This document shows, in pieces, positions 9,657-20,621 of a stretch of DNA of 64,000 nt. Made by a program: the position numbers and the translations under genes. Under the pieces are notes generated by a model. That model made no database searches. It had not been told where the DNA came from and saw nothing but the letters and a program-made list of their open reading frames with translations. Within the stretch, counting starts at the first letter, position 1. Each line of letters begins with the position of its first letter. This DNA comes from Melastoma dodecandrum (taxonomy: Eukaryota > Streptophyta > Magnoliopsida > Myrtales > Melastomataceae), in NCBI GenBank assembly GCA_029817715.1, contig JARUPY010000397.1:8990001-9054000 (forward strand), given 5' to 3'.

Positions 9657-10079
9657 CTGGAGGATGTTCAGCTTGGTCCTTTTTCTTTTTTCTTTCTCGT
9701 AGTCACTGGAGGATGTTCAGCTTGGTCCTCAACTTGAGATGGAGTCGGAGCCGACTCTTTCATGGTAGGAGGAAGTGGCAGCTAGATCACATCATATGGC
9801 ACGATGGCCTTGGAATGGAGCTCGGGAGGAGCTATTGCGCTAAGGTTTAATATCAGGAACATCTTTCTCAGCATTCTTTGGAGGAGAATCCACCATGCCC
9901 TCATTTTCTTTCTTAGAGACTTTGGGTGTGGGAGTGTCCTCCTTAATGGGTGAGTGATCCACTTCTTGCTCTGTGTCTGGAGCTTCAGATCTCTCGGGTG
10001 AAATGTGAAAGGTCCCAGATAGTTTCTTTTTCCAATTTGTGGAGGACATGAGTCAATTTTATTAGTCAATAATTTTTTT
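9657..10079 (-). pseudogene. Fragment of unknown retroelement-like coding sequence
   Basis: Starts exactly where the duplication ends. The minus-strand frame 9840-10049 encodes 69 residues that are hydrophilic and rich in P, E, S and K (FHISPERSEAPDTEQE, SPIKEDTPTPKVSKKENEG). The phrase CTGGAGGATGTTCAGCTTGG occurs twice, at 9657 and about 9707. I cannot name the protein; a gag-like linker is possible. Confidence 0.3.
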
Positions 10080-10534
10080 TACGATTGTTGGTTTTAAATT
10101 GCATAAGATTTCATTTATCATATCTATTACAACCCCTTAGTTCCTAGAGCGAAATGTTGATCTCCTAATAACTTGTAAAAACACAGCGACAATAAGTTTT
10201 AAAGATTAAACACGGCACCCAACACCTTAATCTTATTGTCCTCTCGGTCTTTATTCCTTTAGACTTCCAACCAGGTTTTACCCCATGGAACCAACATATC
10301 CCGTCAGTCTCAAGATACAGTTGAGTACGCATTCCTTACGTATAAAACGACATCCGGGATGCAACACTCCAACTCGCTAGACATAACCCCGCAGAGACAT
10401 TTAGTTTCGCTGACTTTAGACACCGTTCTCCCTCGATCATGGAGCTCTCTTTCGATCACATCACCCATGAACATTTCCCGTCCATGCTTCCTTCTAGGTC
10501 TCACTACCGACCCCACTGTTCCGCCATGAAGGCT
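10080..10534 (+). repeat. Tekay-like LTR fragment, left half
   Basis: Related by eye to 55250-55400: both contain a CGATC...TCCGATCACATC.CCCATGAA segment. The fragment stops where the minus-strand gypsy LTR begins at 10535. Its continuation appears at 16728 on the far side of that element. Lineage is by general resemblance only. Confidence 0.45.
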
Positions 10535-11097
10535 TAACCACGCAAGGGGTTGAAAAACACCACGACCGGATACAGTTACACACCACCGGTATAATGAACG
10601 CTAGGGTAATCTCACCACACACGGAATCGACCGAGTAATAAGAGAAAGAGAGACTCAAATAGTTTCTGGGTTGATTCAAATTCAAGATTAGCTCCCCTCA
10701 AGGGTTACAATGTAAGGGCTTATATAGGCCACCCAAAGAAAGGACAATAAAAGAACAAATTAAAAGATCTGGAAATAAAATCACAAGATAAGGAAGGAAA
10801 ATGTAATACTTCCTCCCAATAAGATTTGAAAAAATAGTGGAGCAGGGTGGTGGAGGAGGCGTGACTCTTGGGCTGTAAGTTGTAATATCTGAGCTGTCAG
10901 ATCGTAACTGCCTCTTGGGTTTCTCGTTGCTTCAGCCTCCTTCACTTGACAGCGTCGCTTCGCCCGAAAGTTTTGCTCTTTCGCCTGCATCGTGATTCGA
11001 CCACTCCGGCAGCGTAAGTTCAGTTTATCGCCCGGTCGACGCGATCAAGTCGACGCCAACATCACCCTTGTCGCCCTAGCCCATCCTTCTCGCATCA
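10535..11097 (-). repeat. 3' LTR of the minus-strand gypsy element (truncated)
   Basis: Aligns with 16185-16727 from TTGAA.AACACCACGACCGG through the shared GGGCTTATAT.GGCCACCCAA to CTCGCATCA. The minus-strand TATATAAGCCC is a likely TATA box near 10720. Confidence 0.85.
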
Positions 11098-12265
11098 TCC
11101 TCCCTTTGCTGAAGAAGATATGTCCTCAAATCAAAGGGGTCTTCGTCATCTTCATAGGGCGCAAGATCCTGAACATTGAAAGTTGCCGAGACGCCACACT
11201 CGCCAGGCAAGTCGATTTTGTAGGATTGTTGTTGATCCTTTCAACGACACGAAATTGTCCATCAGCACTTGGCATGAGCTTATTCCTTCGGCTTGTGGGG
11301 AATCGCTCTTTCCGTAGATGAATATACACCAGGTCGCTTGGGTGAAAGACTTTCTCTTGTCGCCCTCGATTAGCCTTGGCTTGGTACTTCTCATTCTGCT
11401 GCTCAGTGACGGTGCAAACTCTCTCGTACAACTTCAACATCTCTTCAGCTCGACGAGTTGCGTTCTGTTCTACCAAACCTTCTCGAGGCAAGGTTAAAAG
11501 CTCAACTAGAATCATCTGGTTAATCCCATACACTAGTTCGAATGGGGAAGTCCGAGTTGTCGAATGTGGAACTCGATTATAAGCGAACTCTGCCTGGGCA
11601 AGCTTGATATCTCAATCCTTCTTATTCTTGGATACCATTGTACGCATGATTGCTCCCTTAGTTCGGTTCACAACCTCAGTTTGCTCGTTAGTTTGCGGAT
11701 GAGAACTAGTGCTAAACAAGAGCTTCGTGCCGAGCTTGTGCTATAAGGTCTTCCAAACATAGCTCAAGAACTTGGCATCCCGATCTTACACGATCGATGA
11801 GGTCATTCCATGTAGTTCCACAACTTCCTAAAAGTAGAGATCCACAATGTACGAGGCGTCCTCTGTCTTCCTACAAGGAATAAACTGAGGCATCTTCGAG
11901 AATCGATCCACTACTACCATGATCAAATCATGTTACCACTAGGTGCGTGGTAATCATAGGACGAAATCCATGCTCATGTGTTCCCAAGGTCGATTAGCAA
12001 CTGGCAACGGAGTGTAGATGCCTTGGGGTTGGACATGACTCTTCGCCCGCTGGCAAGTAGCGCATTGACGAATCCTCCGATCAATGTCCTTAGCCATCTC
12101 AGGCCAATAGAAGTGCTCTTGTAGCATCTAGAGAGTTTTTTGAACGCCGAAAAGGCCTGCAAGTCCTCCTCTATGCACCTCTCGAATCAACAGCTCTTTA
12201 ATAGAACTCCGCGTGATGCACAACTTAACTCCTCGAAATAGAAATCTGTCCACCAGGTTGTACGA
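11098..12265 (-). pseudogene. Integrase of the minus-strand gypsy element
   Basis: Minus-strand frames at 11974-12162 and 11126-11533 carry an HHCC zinc finger with a CATCQRAKSHVQPQG-like stretch, and downstream the basic C-terminal region KANRGRQEKVFHPSDLVYIH and INNN. The DDE core between them is broken by stops. The C-terminus ends near the polypurine tract, as in the other gypsy copies of this window. Confidence 0.8.
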
Positions 12266-12279
12266 ATCCTAAGCCTTCT

Positions 12280-13175
12280 CCCTGGAGAGTATGCAGTCTC
12301 TGCCACTTTCAACGTGAAGGATCTCATTCCATTCGAAGACGATGATCCAACGAGTTTGAGGACAAACTCTCTTCAACAAGGGGAGGATGATACAAGGACG
12401 GTTATCGCTTCGCCCACATCTCAGCTAACGTCGTCTACTGGTAGTCTCAACTTGCTGATCATCGAGTAAGCGACGCGACGAGGAGCACCGAGCGACGCAT
12501 CTCTCAGACGACGAGCAGCTCAAAGGACGGTTACGATCCGACGGCTCAGGTCTGACAACTTGCATTCCAAGAGTCACGCCAGCTCCACTACCCTGCTCCA
12601 CTATCCTTTCAGATCTTATCGGGAGGAAATAATATATTTCATTTCCTCATCTTCTGATTCTATTGTTTATTTTATTTTGTTTCCCTTATCTTTTATTTCG
12701 TTTCCTTTATTGTCTTTCTATGGGCAGCCTATATAAGCCCTTTGCATTGTAAGAGTTGAGAAGTAGATTATTCAGACTTTTAAACCTAGGTTAGACTTTT
12801 GTCTTTCTATCCGAAGGAGTGGATTCTCTTTCATACCTCGTTCTTCCTTTGGTGGATTCCAAGTGTAGATTAAGTACTGTGTATCAACCGGTAGTGGTCT
12901 GCCTGTATCCTCCGTGTTGTCCCTCGCCCTCGTTCTTGTTCACGGTGGTGTGTCTGTACCCATTTGACAGGCGAGTTCAATATGAGTCTCTTTCATGGTA
13001 GTGTATCTGTATCCGTGGAGGTTTCTCTCAACCTATCCTTTATACCCATCCATTCAGCCATCCAGTTTCATTATCTACTCTTCCGACCATTCCCCCGTCA
13101 CTCCATTCCGCACTACAGTGACGTCTCCCATCGTTTTGGAATTGGAATCATCTATTCCTTGCCATCCCTGTATCA
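12280..13175 (+). mobile_element. Inserted plus-strand gypsy 3' end: integrase tail plus 3' LTR
   Basis: About 12280-12387 encodes the integrase tail (PGEYAVSATFNVKDLIPFE, SLRTNSLQQGED) and the polypurine tract CAAGGGGAGGA. The LTR follows at 12388-13175, from TGATACAAGG to CCTGTATCA, with a TATATAAGCCC near 12730. This is the plus-strand version of the LTR family found inverted at 23500, 24450, 27350, 46800 and 56589. No upstream part of that element is present, so this is a partial insertion or a recombination product inside the minus-strand element. Confidence 0.8.
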
Positions 13176-13490
13176 CGACTCCAAGAGTCGAACAATCGAG
13201 TAGAACTCTTTGTAGTACGTAGGGTAGTTTAGTCCGCCACCTCCCAACTTCTCATTGAAGTAAGCGATTGGTCGTCCCTCCTGCAAAAGTACACCACCAA
13301 TGCCAATTCTGGAAGCATTACATTCAACTTCGAATACCTTCTCGAAATGGGGAAGAGCTAACACAAGTGCTTTGCTCAAGCGGCGCTTCAGTTTCTCGAA
13401 GCTCAACTGAGCCACCGTTGACCGCTCGAAGGTCGTTCCTTTCAAGCACTCAGTCTAGGTCTGAAATCATTGATGAATCTCCGATAGAAT
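13176..13490 (-). pseudogene. RNase H fragment of the minus-strand gypsy element
   Basis: Minus-strand frame 13173-13445 shows FEVECNASRIGIGGVLLQEG and GRPIAYFNEKLGGGGLNY, the start of the gypsy RNase H. The usual catalytic D in CDAS is N here. The domain is cut off after YSIVRLLES by the inserted fragment, so its second half is missing. Confidence 0.8.
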
Positions 13491-14367
13491 GAAGCAAGTC
13501 CATGGAAACTCCGCACGTCGTGCGCTGACTTGGGTATAGGCCAATCTTGAATAGCTTCGACCTTGCTTTCGTCGACTCGAATGCCTTCTCCCGACACATC
13601 ATAACCCAGAAAGACTTAGGCCCACGTCATGAACTCACATTTCTTGTTGTTTCCATACAATCGCTGCTCTCTCAACTTCTCGAACAATTGTTGGAGATGA
13701 TCTAAGTGTTCATTTTCGCTGCGACTATACACAAGAATGTCATCAAAATCGACAACAGACATTCCAATGAACGGGCAAAATACTCGATTCATCGGTCGCA
13801 TGAAGGTGCTAGGTGTATTTGAGAGTCCGAATGGCATGACCATCCATTCGTAGAGACCAAATTTAGTCTTGAACGTTGTCTTCCATTCGTCTCCTTCTCT
13901 CATTCGGATTTGATGGTAGTCGCTTCTTAAGTCTACCTTTGAAAACACAGTCGACCCATGCAATTCATCAAGCATATCATCAAGTCGAGGATTAGGGAAC
14001 CTGTGCTTGATGGTGATCGGAGTGATCCTTCGGCTGTCGACGCACATTCGCTACGAGCCGCCTTCTTGGGAACGAGAATTGTAAGGACAAAACATGGGCT
14101 AAGACTCTCCCGAACAAAACCACGTTCAATGAGCTCATTGACCTCTCACTACATCTCTTTCGCCTCGTCCGGATTGCATCTATAAGCTGGACGGTTGGGC
14201 AACGATACTCCGGGGATGAGGTCGATTTGATGCTGAATATCTCTCAAAGGTGGAAATCCACTTGGAATTTCCCCAGGAAACACGTCTGCAAACTCCAGAA
14301 GGAGTCTTCGAACCTGTGGTGGTATGGTCGCAACATGTTCTTCTCTTTCCTCGAACACCATTAGCAT
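13491..14367 (-). pseudogene. Reverse transcriptase of the minus-strand gypsy element
   Basis: Frames 14149-14367 and 13616-14047 give RT domains in order: [62 protein letters not shown], and [11 protein letters not shown], where the usual Y before FDD is D. Catalytic aspartates are visible, but stops and a frame change between 14047 and 14149 break the frame. Confidence 0.85.
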
Positions 14368-14424
14368 GTAAATCCTCCCTTCGTCGTGACTCGCCTAGGT
14401 CAACTACGCTCGCGTCGAGCTGGA

Positions 14425-15085
14425 CTACTGCTCGCTTGATGGTATTACAGTTGTCGTTGATAGGGGTATAAGGGTTATTTTCTTCTGGTCTAGAATGATG
14501 CAGTAAGTATTCTTGAACCCATCATGCATTGCACGTCGGTTGAACTGCCATGGCGTTCCCAACCGCAAGTGACAAGCGTCCATAGGTACGACATCGCACG
14601 TGACAATATCCTGGTAGTTCTTGCCAATGCTCAGCGATACCAGAACTTGTTTTGTGACTCTCACGTCACTCTCCTTGTTCAACCATTGAAGTTTGTATGC
14701 TTAAGGATGTGACTTGGTCGATAACTTCAACTTCTCGACCATGGCGGTTGAAGCAACATTAGCATAAATCCCATTGTCGACTATCACTTGACAAGCTTTC
14801 CCTTGTATGGTGCAACGGGTGTGGAAGATTTTTTCGCGCTGGTCGACTTCTTCTGCCATAGGATTCGCATTGAGAGCCTTTCGAATGACCAGGAGCTCTC
14901 CCTCATCAAGCTCCTCAACATAGACTTCTTGGACGTCCCAAATAGGTTCACCTAGTGGCTCTTCCATCTCCTCTTCACCTGGGCTCTCCATGATAGTTAT
15001 TGCTCGTCGATTAGGACACTCTACCGCCATGTGCCCAATCCCCTGGCACTTGATCACTTCTTTGAGACACCGATGTTTGGAAGTG
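14425..15085 (-). pseudogene. Zinc knuckle and aspartic protease of the minus-strand gypsy element
   Basis: Frame 14701-15057 begins with KCQGIGHMAVECPNRR, a CCHC knuckle that has lost its first cysteine. It continues through an acidic linker to VIVDNGIYANVAS, where the protease D-S/T-G triad has become DNG. Frame 14425-14682 continues the protease (SIGKNYQDIVTCDVVPMDAC, LRLGTPWQFNRRA). Confidence 0.8.
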
Positions 15086-15958
15086 GCCGAGCTTCGACCT
15101 TGGCCTAATCCTTGGTATTTCTCGAGAATGGACTTCTCGAGGACGAACTCCCTTTGCTGAAAGGAGTGCTCCTCATAGTTGGCCTCACAACCGTTCTCCT
15201 AGCTTGTTGCTTCATGACTTTGCGGGCTAAATTGCACACATCCACGAAACTCCAATAAGATTACAGTTCTACCGTGTCAGCGATGTGTTGCTTCAGTCTT
15301 TTTAGTTACCTAGCGATAGTCTGCTCCAAAGGTTCAGATAAATCGCTCTGTATCATCAACTTCTTGAACTCGTGAGTATATTCTACTACACTCAATGTTT
15401 GTTGTAATGAGTTCAGCCTGAGGAATAGGTCCTGCCTGTATCGCTCAGGAAGAAATCACTTCCTCATTGCTCGTTTCATCTTTTCCCATGAGCGAATCTT
15501 CTCCTTTCCTTCACATCAAAGCTGTAGGTTAAGGTTCTCCCACCATAGACTCGCATATTTACGGACGACTCATAAAGCTACTACTTTTACTTGTTGATCC
15601 TTCGTTATCTCCTCATACTCAAATATGCGCTCAATCGACTGAAGCCAGTCAGCGAACTCTTCCGGGTCTAGCTTTCCATCAAACTCCGGAATATCTACAT
15701 GGATATTAACAGGTCGATCGGGCAGTCGTTCTCGGTGACTCCTCATCGAACGCTCTTCGTCACATAAGTCATCCACAAAGGGGTTGTTTTCCTCATCTGC
15801 TTCGATTGGTGATGGAGAACGCTCTCTTGGATTTGTTCTCTCTCCAAGAAGCTGCTGCAAGTGCCTCAACTCCTCAACTTCCTACTCCAGACGGGCTAAA
15901 CGAGCCTCTTCCAACGTCATACTACGACGGTATCTGTTCTCCAAGTCAACCGTGAGCT
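15086..15958 (-). pseudogene. gag of the minus-strand gypsy element
   Basis: It starts just after the PBS with a MTLEEARLARLE-type N-terminus (15882-15930). It then reads IPEFDGKLDPEEFADWLQ and IERIFEYEEITKDQQVKVVAL in 15570-15869, typical of the gag core of the gypsy copies here. Stops at 15570 and at several later points interrupt it. Confidence 0.8.
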
Positions 15959-15969
15959 CTAATACCAAC
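15956..15969 (-). promoter_or_regulatory. Primer-binding site (initiator tRNA-Met type)
   Basis: Minus strand GTTGGTATTAGAGC directly after the LTR end CGCATCA. It differs by one base from TGGTATCAGAGC, the complement of the plant initiator tRNA-Met 3' end. Confidence 0.85.
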
Positions 15970-16727
15970 TGATGCGGGGACGGGGCGGGACGATTAGGTT
16001 GCTCAACGACAAATGAACCAAGATGGCGAACGGTGACATGTGAGGATGATAAACTGAAAAATAAAGGATAGTGACGCGCCGACTTTCGGATACAAGCTAA
16101 GCCACTACCGAAGAATGGACGTGTCATGTCCGGATCCCGTACGGATAGAGCAACAACACCAATGTATTTGGATTCGGGGTTGAACAACACCACGACCGGA
16201 TACAGCTACGCACCACCGGTGTAATGAACTCTCGGGTAATCCCACCACACACAGAATCTACCGAGTGATAAGAGAAAGAGATACTCAAATAGTTTCTGGG
16301 TTGATTCAAATTCAATATTAGCTCCCCTCAAGAGTAACAATGTAAGGGCTTATATCGGCCACCCAAAGAAAGGACAATAAATGAACGAAATAAAAGATAT
16401 GGAAATAAAATCAAAAGATAAGGAAAGAAAATATAATACTTCCTCCCAATAAGATCTAAAAAGATAGTGGAGCAGGGTGGTGGAGGAGGCGCGACTCTTG
16501 GGCTGCAAGTTGTCATATCTGAGCTGTCAGATTGTAACCGCATCTTGGGTTTCTCGTCGCTTCAACCTCCTTCGCCTGACAGCGTCGCTGCGCCTGAAAG
16601 TTTTGCTCCTTCGCCTGCCGATTGATTCGACCCCTCCAACTGCGTGAGTTTAGTTTGTCACCCGGTCGACGCGATCAAGTCGACGCCAACATCACTATTG
16701 TCGCCCAAGCCCATCCATCTCGCATCA
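15970..16727 (-). repeat. 5' LTR of the minus-strand gypsy element
   Basis: 758 bp; on the minus strand it starts TGATGCGAG and ends CGCATCA before the PBS. Confidence 0.88.
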
Positions 16728-18030
16728 AGGGCTCTCGAGGTGGAATCTCATTCCGATTTTCTTTTCCTGGTCATTCCTTCCGATCGTCATTTCGGTCATT
16801 AAGTTATTATACCTCCCGTGCTTTCCGCACGTTCAGATATCCAAAGCTACGTCCTAAGTAATTTTTAGACATGCACACACACCCGCATGATATTCAACCC
16901 ACGACAACTCAGCCACTTAGGAAACCTTAGAGCTTGTTTGGTAGCTGAAAATTTCCAACTCATCTTACTTCAGATGAAAATGAAAACTAAGAAAAGACGT
17001 TTGGTTTCTAAAAAATAAAAAAACGAAAATAAAAATTTCAAAAATGTTTTTAACATTTATTTTCAATTTAGAAAACGGGCTTAGCCCGTTTCCAAAATTT
17101 TCTTTCTTAAAAAATTTCTCAACCCTGCTTCCCTCAACCCCCCCTCTTCCCCAGCTCCCTCAACTCATCCCCGCCGCTCTCCCTCCATTTCCGAGCGAGA
17201 TGTTGTCCACCAAGTCGAATTTCGGAGCCAAGGTACCCTCAACTCCGAGGGACCGAGCGCTCCGCCGCCTCCAAGGGCAAGGGCGACCTTCACCTTCTCT
17301 CTGAAGGGGGCGTACGCCCTCCCTTGTTCCGGACAGCTACCAAACGCACGCCATCACGTCGATACGCAACACCATCGCAACAACAAGAACAAGCTATAGA
17401 TATACGGCCGTTTTAGGTAGCGTGTAAGGGTAAGGGAGCAAGCGGGCGCACCTTGACCTTGAGTCCTTGCCGAGTTCTTCAAGCTCCCTCCTCTCCGAAT
17501 TGATTCTCCTTTAGGCAAACCCGCCGCGAGTTCGAGTCCTCCCTTGAGTGATCCACGCGATGTCGGACCCTCCTTGCTTCGTGCTCCACCTTGAACAAGT
17601 CCCTCTTCTCCTCTCCTCCTTTCTTCTTCTCATCTTTTCCTCACAAATCCCTTCTCCTCCTCCATTTTCTTTCCCCTACTTCCCCCATGGTGGTTCTATT
17701 CCCCTCCCAAGGACCACCACTCCTTTTTATTTTCCTTTCTTACATCACAAGGATGTCATCTAACTTTATGTCAAATCATTAGTTAATACCCTCTGATGGC
17801 TTCTGCCACAAGCTTGTAAAAGTAATGGGCTCACTATTCCTCTAGCCTAAGGCTTCTTTCATGGTCCAAGCCTTGAGGAAGAAACATGGGTCTCAAGGGA
17901 TGATCATGGTTTCCGTCCAGCATTTCTTCGTTCTCATCTGTCACGTGTGTTTTCTAAAGATTTCATACGTATTTCGACACCCATTTTAGGCTGTTCATTT
18001 CGCGTTCTTAATCATCTTAGATTGTTTCAT
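16728..18030 (+). repeat. Tekay-like LTR fragment, right half (split by the gypsy element)
   Basis: Continues the fragment at 10080-10534 across the gypsy insertion. It contains CACACACACCCGCATGATAT-type sequence near 16870. At 17395-17490 it has a GCACCTTGACCTTGAGTCCT stretch that parallels GCACCTTGAGCTTTAGTCCG at 55930. The 17590-17760 CT-rich stretch is the LTR interior and its open frames are not genes. The right end is not defined. Confidence 0.45.
16932..17351. mobile_element. Small non-autonomous TIR element candidate
   Basis: The left end GCTTGTTTGGTAGCTG (16932-16947) is mirrored by CAGCTACCAAACGCACGC (17334-17351), 14 of 16 bases matching by eye. It interrupts the Tekay-like LTR. 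It is about 420 bp without transposase coding and contains the near-perfect hairpin AAACGGGCTTAGCCCGTTT near 17075. No target duplication is clear, so the superfamily is undecided. Confidence 0.45.
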
Positions 18031-18042
18031 ATTCAATTCGAA

Positions 18043-18084
18043 ATAATATATATATATATATATATATTCAAATATCGAGTCATT

Positions 18085-18132
<48 letters not shown>
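18043..18132. repeat. AT dinucleotide microsatellite, two tracts
   Basis: Two (AT)n tracts (about 18045-18067 and 18090-18132), each followed by the same TATTCAAATATCGAGTCATT sequence. The tract plus tail was therefore duplicated in tandem. Confidence 0.95.
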
Positions 18133-18136
<4 letters not shown>

Positions 18137-18642
18137 ATATCGAGTCATTACAAAATGTGCTAGGACTTAGAATCTCTTCCCTCAGAAGAGAAACTTCAAG
18201 TCTTAGAGCCACTACCCTGCAGTGGAGAATGAGTCTCCTGTGAGTCACGGTCGGACAGAAAGACATTGCTGGGTGAAGTGGTGTGCCCATACTTGACCGT
18301 AGCAGCACCAGGACGGCTGATTCATGTTGCCATGAGAGTGAGAAGAAGATGGGAAGGTTATGGCATGAAGAGAAGGAGTTGAGAAGAGTAACGAAGTGGG
18401 TTTTCGGAAGAGGTGAATAAAATGGAAATGGGAAAATGGGAATTTGGAAAGTATACATTTCGAAATAAATTGAAATAAAAGATATTTAAGATTATTTCCA
18501 AAATAAAAAAAAGGAAATAAAATATTTTGAAATCAATTATTCACACAAATGCAAACCATACAAAATAAAGATCAATAAGATTCATTTTAGAAGGGATAAC
18601 AAATCCCAAGATCCATTTATAATTTTTAGATTTTCTCTAAAT
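18133..18642. other. Unassigned spacer
   Basis: No recognisable gene, LTR boundary or RNA. It is purine-rich in 18300-18600. The minus frame 18033-18458 is produced partly by the microsatellite. Confidence 0.4.
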
Positions 18643-18891
18643 TTAATGGTTTTGTGAAATGTCACAGAGTTGTTCTTCTGTGCTCACATATTCCACTGTA
18701 ATAGAACCATTTTGAACATAATCTCGAATGAGATGATGTCTCAATTCTATATGTTTGGACATTGAATGTTGAACATGATTCTTGGTCAAATTTATGGCAC
18801 TAGTATTGTCACACTGTATTGGAATATTGTCAAACTTCAAGTTGTTGACATATCCACATAAGCTGTGCACAACAACTTGTCGTTGCAACAT
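18643..18891 (-). pseudogene. copia RNase H fragment
   Basis: Reads LKFDNIPIQCDNTSAINLTK, then HSMSKHIELRHHLIRDYVQ and YVSTEEQLCDI, the highly conserved end of copia RNase H. A frame change occurs near 18880, where EYVATTSCCAQ lies in another frame. Confidence 0.85.
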
Positions 18892-20204
18892 ATTCTGCTT
18901 CTGCAGTAGATAGTGCTACAGAAGCTTGCTTCTTTGAGTGTTAGGATATTAGCATATCTCGAAGTAGCTGGCAGGTTCCAAAAGTACTCTTCCGATCAAT
19001 TTTGCAACCTGGAAAGACTACTTCGGAGTGTCCTTCTAGATCAAATAATCATCTCTTGGAATACTATAGCCCTAGATTCGTTGTCCCATAGAGATATCGA
19101 AATATTCTCTTTACATGGGTCAGATGTGAGTCCTTTGGTGCTGATTGATACCTAGTGCAACGGCAGACGCTGAAGAGGATCTTAGGTTTGGAGGCTGTAA
19201 GGTACGATAAGGCCCTATCATACTCTTGTAGGGGCTAGGATATGCATCCTTTCCTGTCTCGTTTTACTCTACATTAGCATTTGTGCTCATGAGAGTAAAC
19301 AAATGTTTTGAGTTGGTTAACTCATATTTCCTCGGAAGTTATTTGGTCTACTTCTCTTGATGTATGAAAGTACCTTCTCGACTTTGGTGAATCAGTAAGC
19401 CAAGAAAGAATGTTAATTATCTCATCACGCTCATCCCAAATTCACCTTTCATGAGTTCTGCAAACTCAATACACAAGGTATTGCTCGTAGATCTAAAGAT
19501 GATGTCATCCGCATAGATCTAAACTATTAGAAGTTCGGTTCCTTACATCTTTAGGAAAAAGGTTGTATCAACCTTTCCTTTTCTATATAATTTTCAATAA
19601 GAAAGTGGTTAAAGCTTTCATTGCTCTTGGAGTTGTTTTAGACCATATATGGCTTTATCAAGCCAAAATACATTATCACGATTCTTAGGATCATCAAATC
19701 TAGGAGGTTGTTCTACATAGACTTTCTCCCTCATTTCACCATTCTGAAAGGTGCTTTACTTGTCCATGGATATAGTTTCAAATAATTGTAACACGCATAA
19801 GTTAACAGAAGTCGAATAGCTTATAGGCGCGCTACTGGGGCGTACGTCTCATCATAGTCAATCTCTTATGATTGAGAGCACCCCTTAGCTAAGAGTCTAG
19901 CTTTATTTTTTTTTTATCATAGAACCTGACCCATCTAGCTTGTTGAGGAAAATACACTTGGTTCACACAATAGAACGATCCTTTAGTCTTTGAACAAGCG
20001 TTCAAACCTTGTTTTATTCGAATTGATTAAGAAGCTCTTCTTGCATAGCAATAATCCGATTAGGATCTGATAGAGCTTCATGAATAATATCTAGTTTTTT
20101 CTAGGAAAGAAACACAAAATATTCACGAGAGAGATTCAAAGAACGTCTCGTCAGTACCCTTTCCATATATCCCCAATGACTTGCTCATTGAGGTGTTTTT
20201 TCTT

Positions 20205-20621
20205 TTATAGGGTGGGCACCCTGTCCAAGTTCTGCTCTTCAAAATTATCATTCTCTAGCATCAGCTCTGAGTTTGCATCTTGTTCAATGACGGACTGGAT
20301 TTGTGTATAATAAGTAATAAGAGGGATAACGCTCTCTTTCTGTTCTACAACAATAATAAGTTGTGAATCAACTCTGTCTGATAAGACAACTTCTTCTATA
20401 TGTTGAGAATCATTAATGATCACATTAATAGATTCCACAAAAACATGAGTTCTTTTGTTGAAAGCTCGATAAGCTTTGCTAGATTCAAAATAGCCAAGGA
20501 AGATTCCATCATTTGATTTAGCATCGAATTTTCCAACGTTGTCCTTAGGAGGTCTTAGTATGTAACAAAGACTTCGAAAAGGATGAAAATATGAGATGTT
20601 ATGCTTTCTGCCCTTATACAA
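20205..20621 (-). pseudogene. copia integrase C-terminal fragment
   Basis: A 138-codon open stretch with the copia motif FHPFRSLCYILRPPKD and FDAKSNDGIFLGYFESSKAY, which lies after the DDE core and before RT in copia polyproteins. It continues into an acidic linker (VVEQKESV, LENDNFEEQNL). It is the longest open piece of this relic. Confidence 0.8.

Larger units (their letters stand above)
10535..16727 (-). mobile_element. Ty3/gypsy element on minus strand, degenerate, with inserted fragment
   Basis: Two LTRs (10535-11097 and 15970-16727) flank internal sequence in the order PBS, gag, protease, RT, RNase H, integrase on the minus strand. The 5' LTR (right) is complete. The 3' LTR (left) lacks about 217 bp of its terminal part. 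The polypurine tract CAAAGGGAGGA (minus) abuts the 3' LTR at 11098-11108. Flanks AGGGG (left) and AGGGC (right) may be a mismatched target duplication, but the truncated LTR end makes this uncertain. Several stops disable the polyprotein, and a plus-strand fragment at 12280-13175 replaces part of RNase H and integrase. Confidence 0.88.

Noticed and set aside
13268..13492. Plus frames lying antisense to RT/RNase H of the minus gypsy element
   Set aside because: They are shadows of the polyprotein. The same holds for the antisense frames at 5755-6533, 6703-6927, 34762-35540 and 35710-35934 opposite the MULE transposase.
17548..17782. Pro/Ser/Leu-rich plus frames as small genes
   Set aside because: They are CT-rich interior of an LTR-like repeat, open in two frames with similar composition.
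17947..18458. Frames with runs of YIYIYIYI
   Set aside because: They translate the AT microsatellite.
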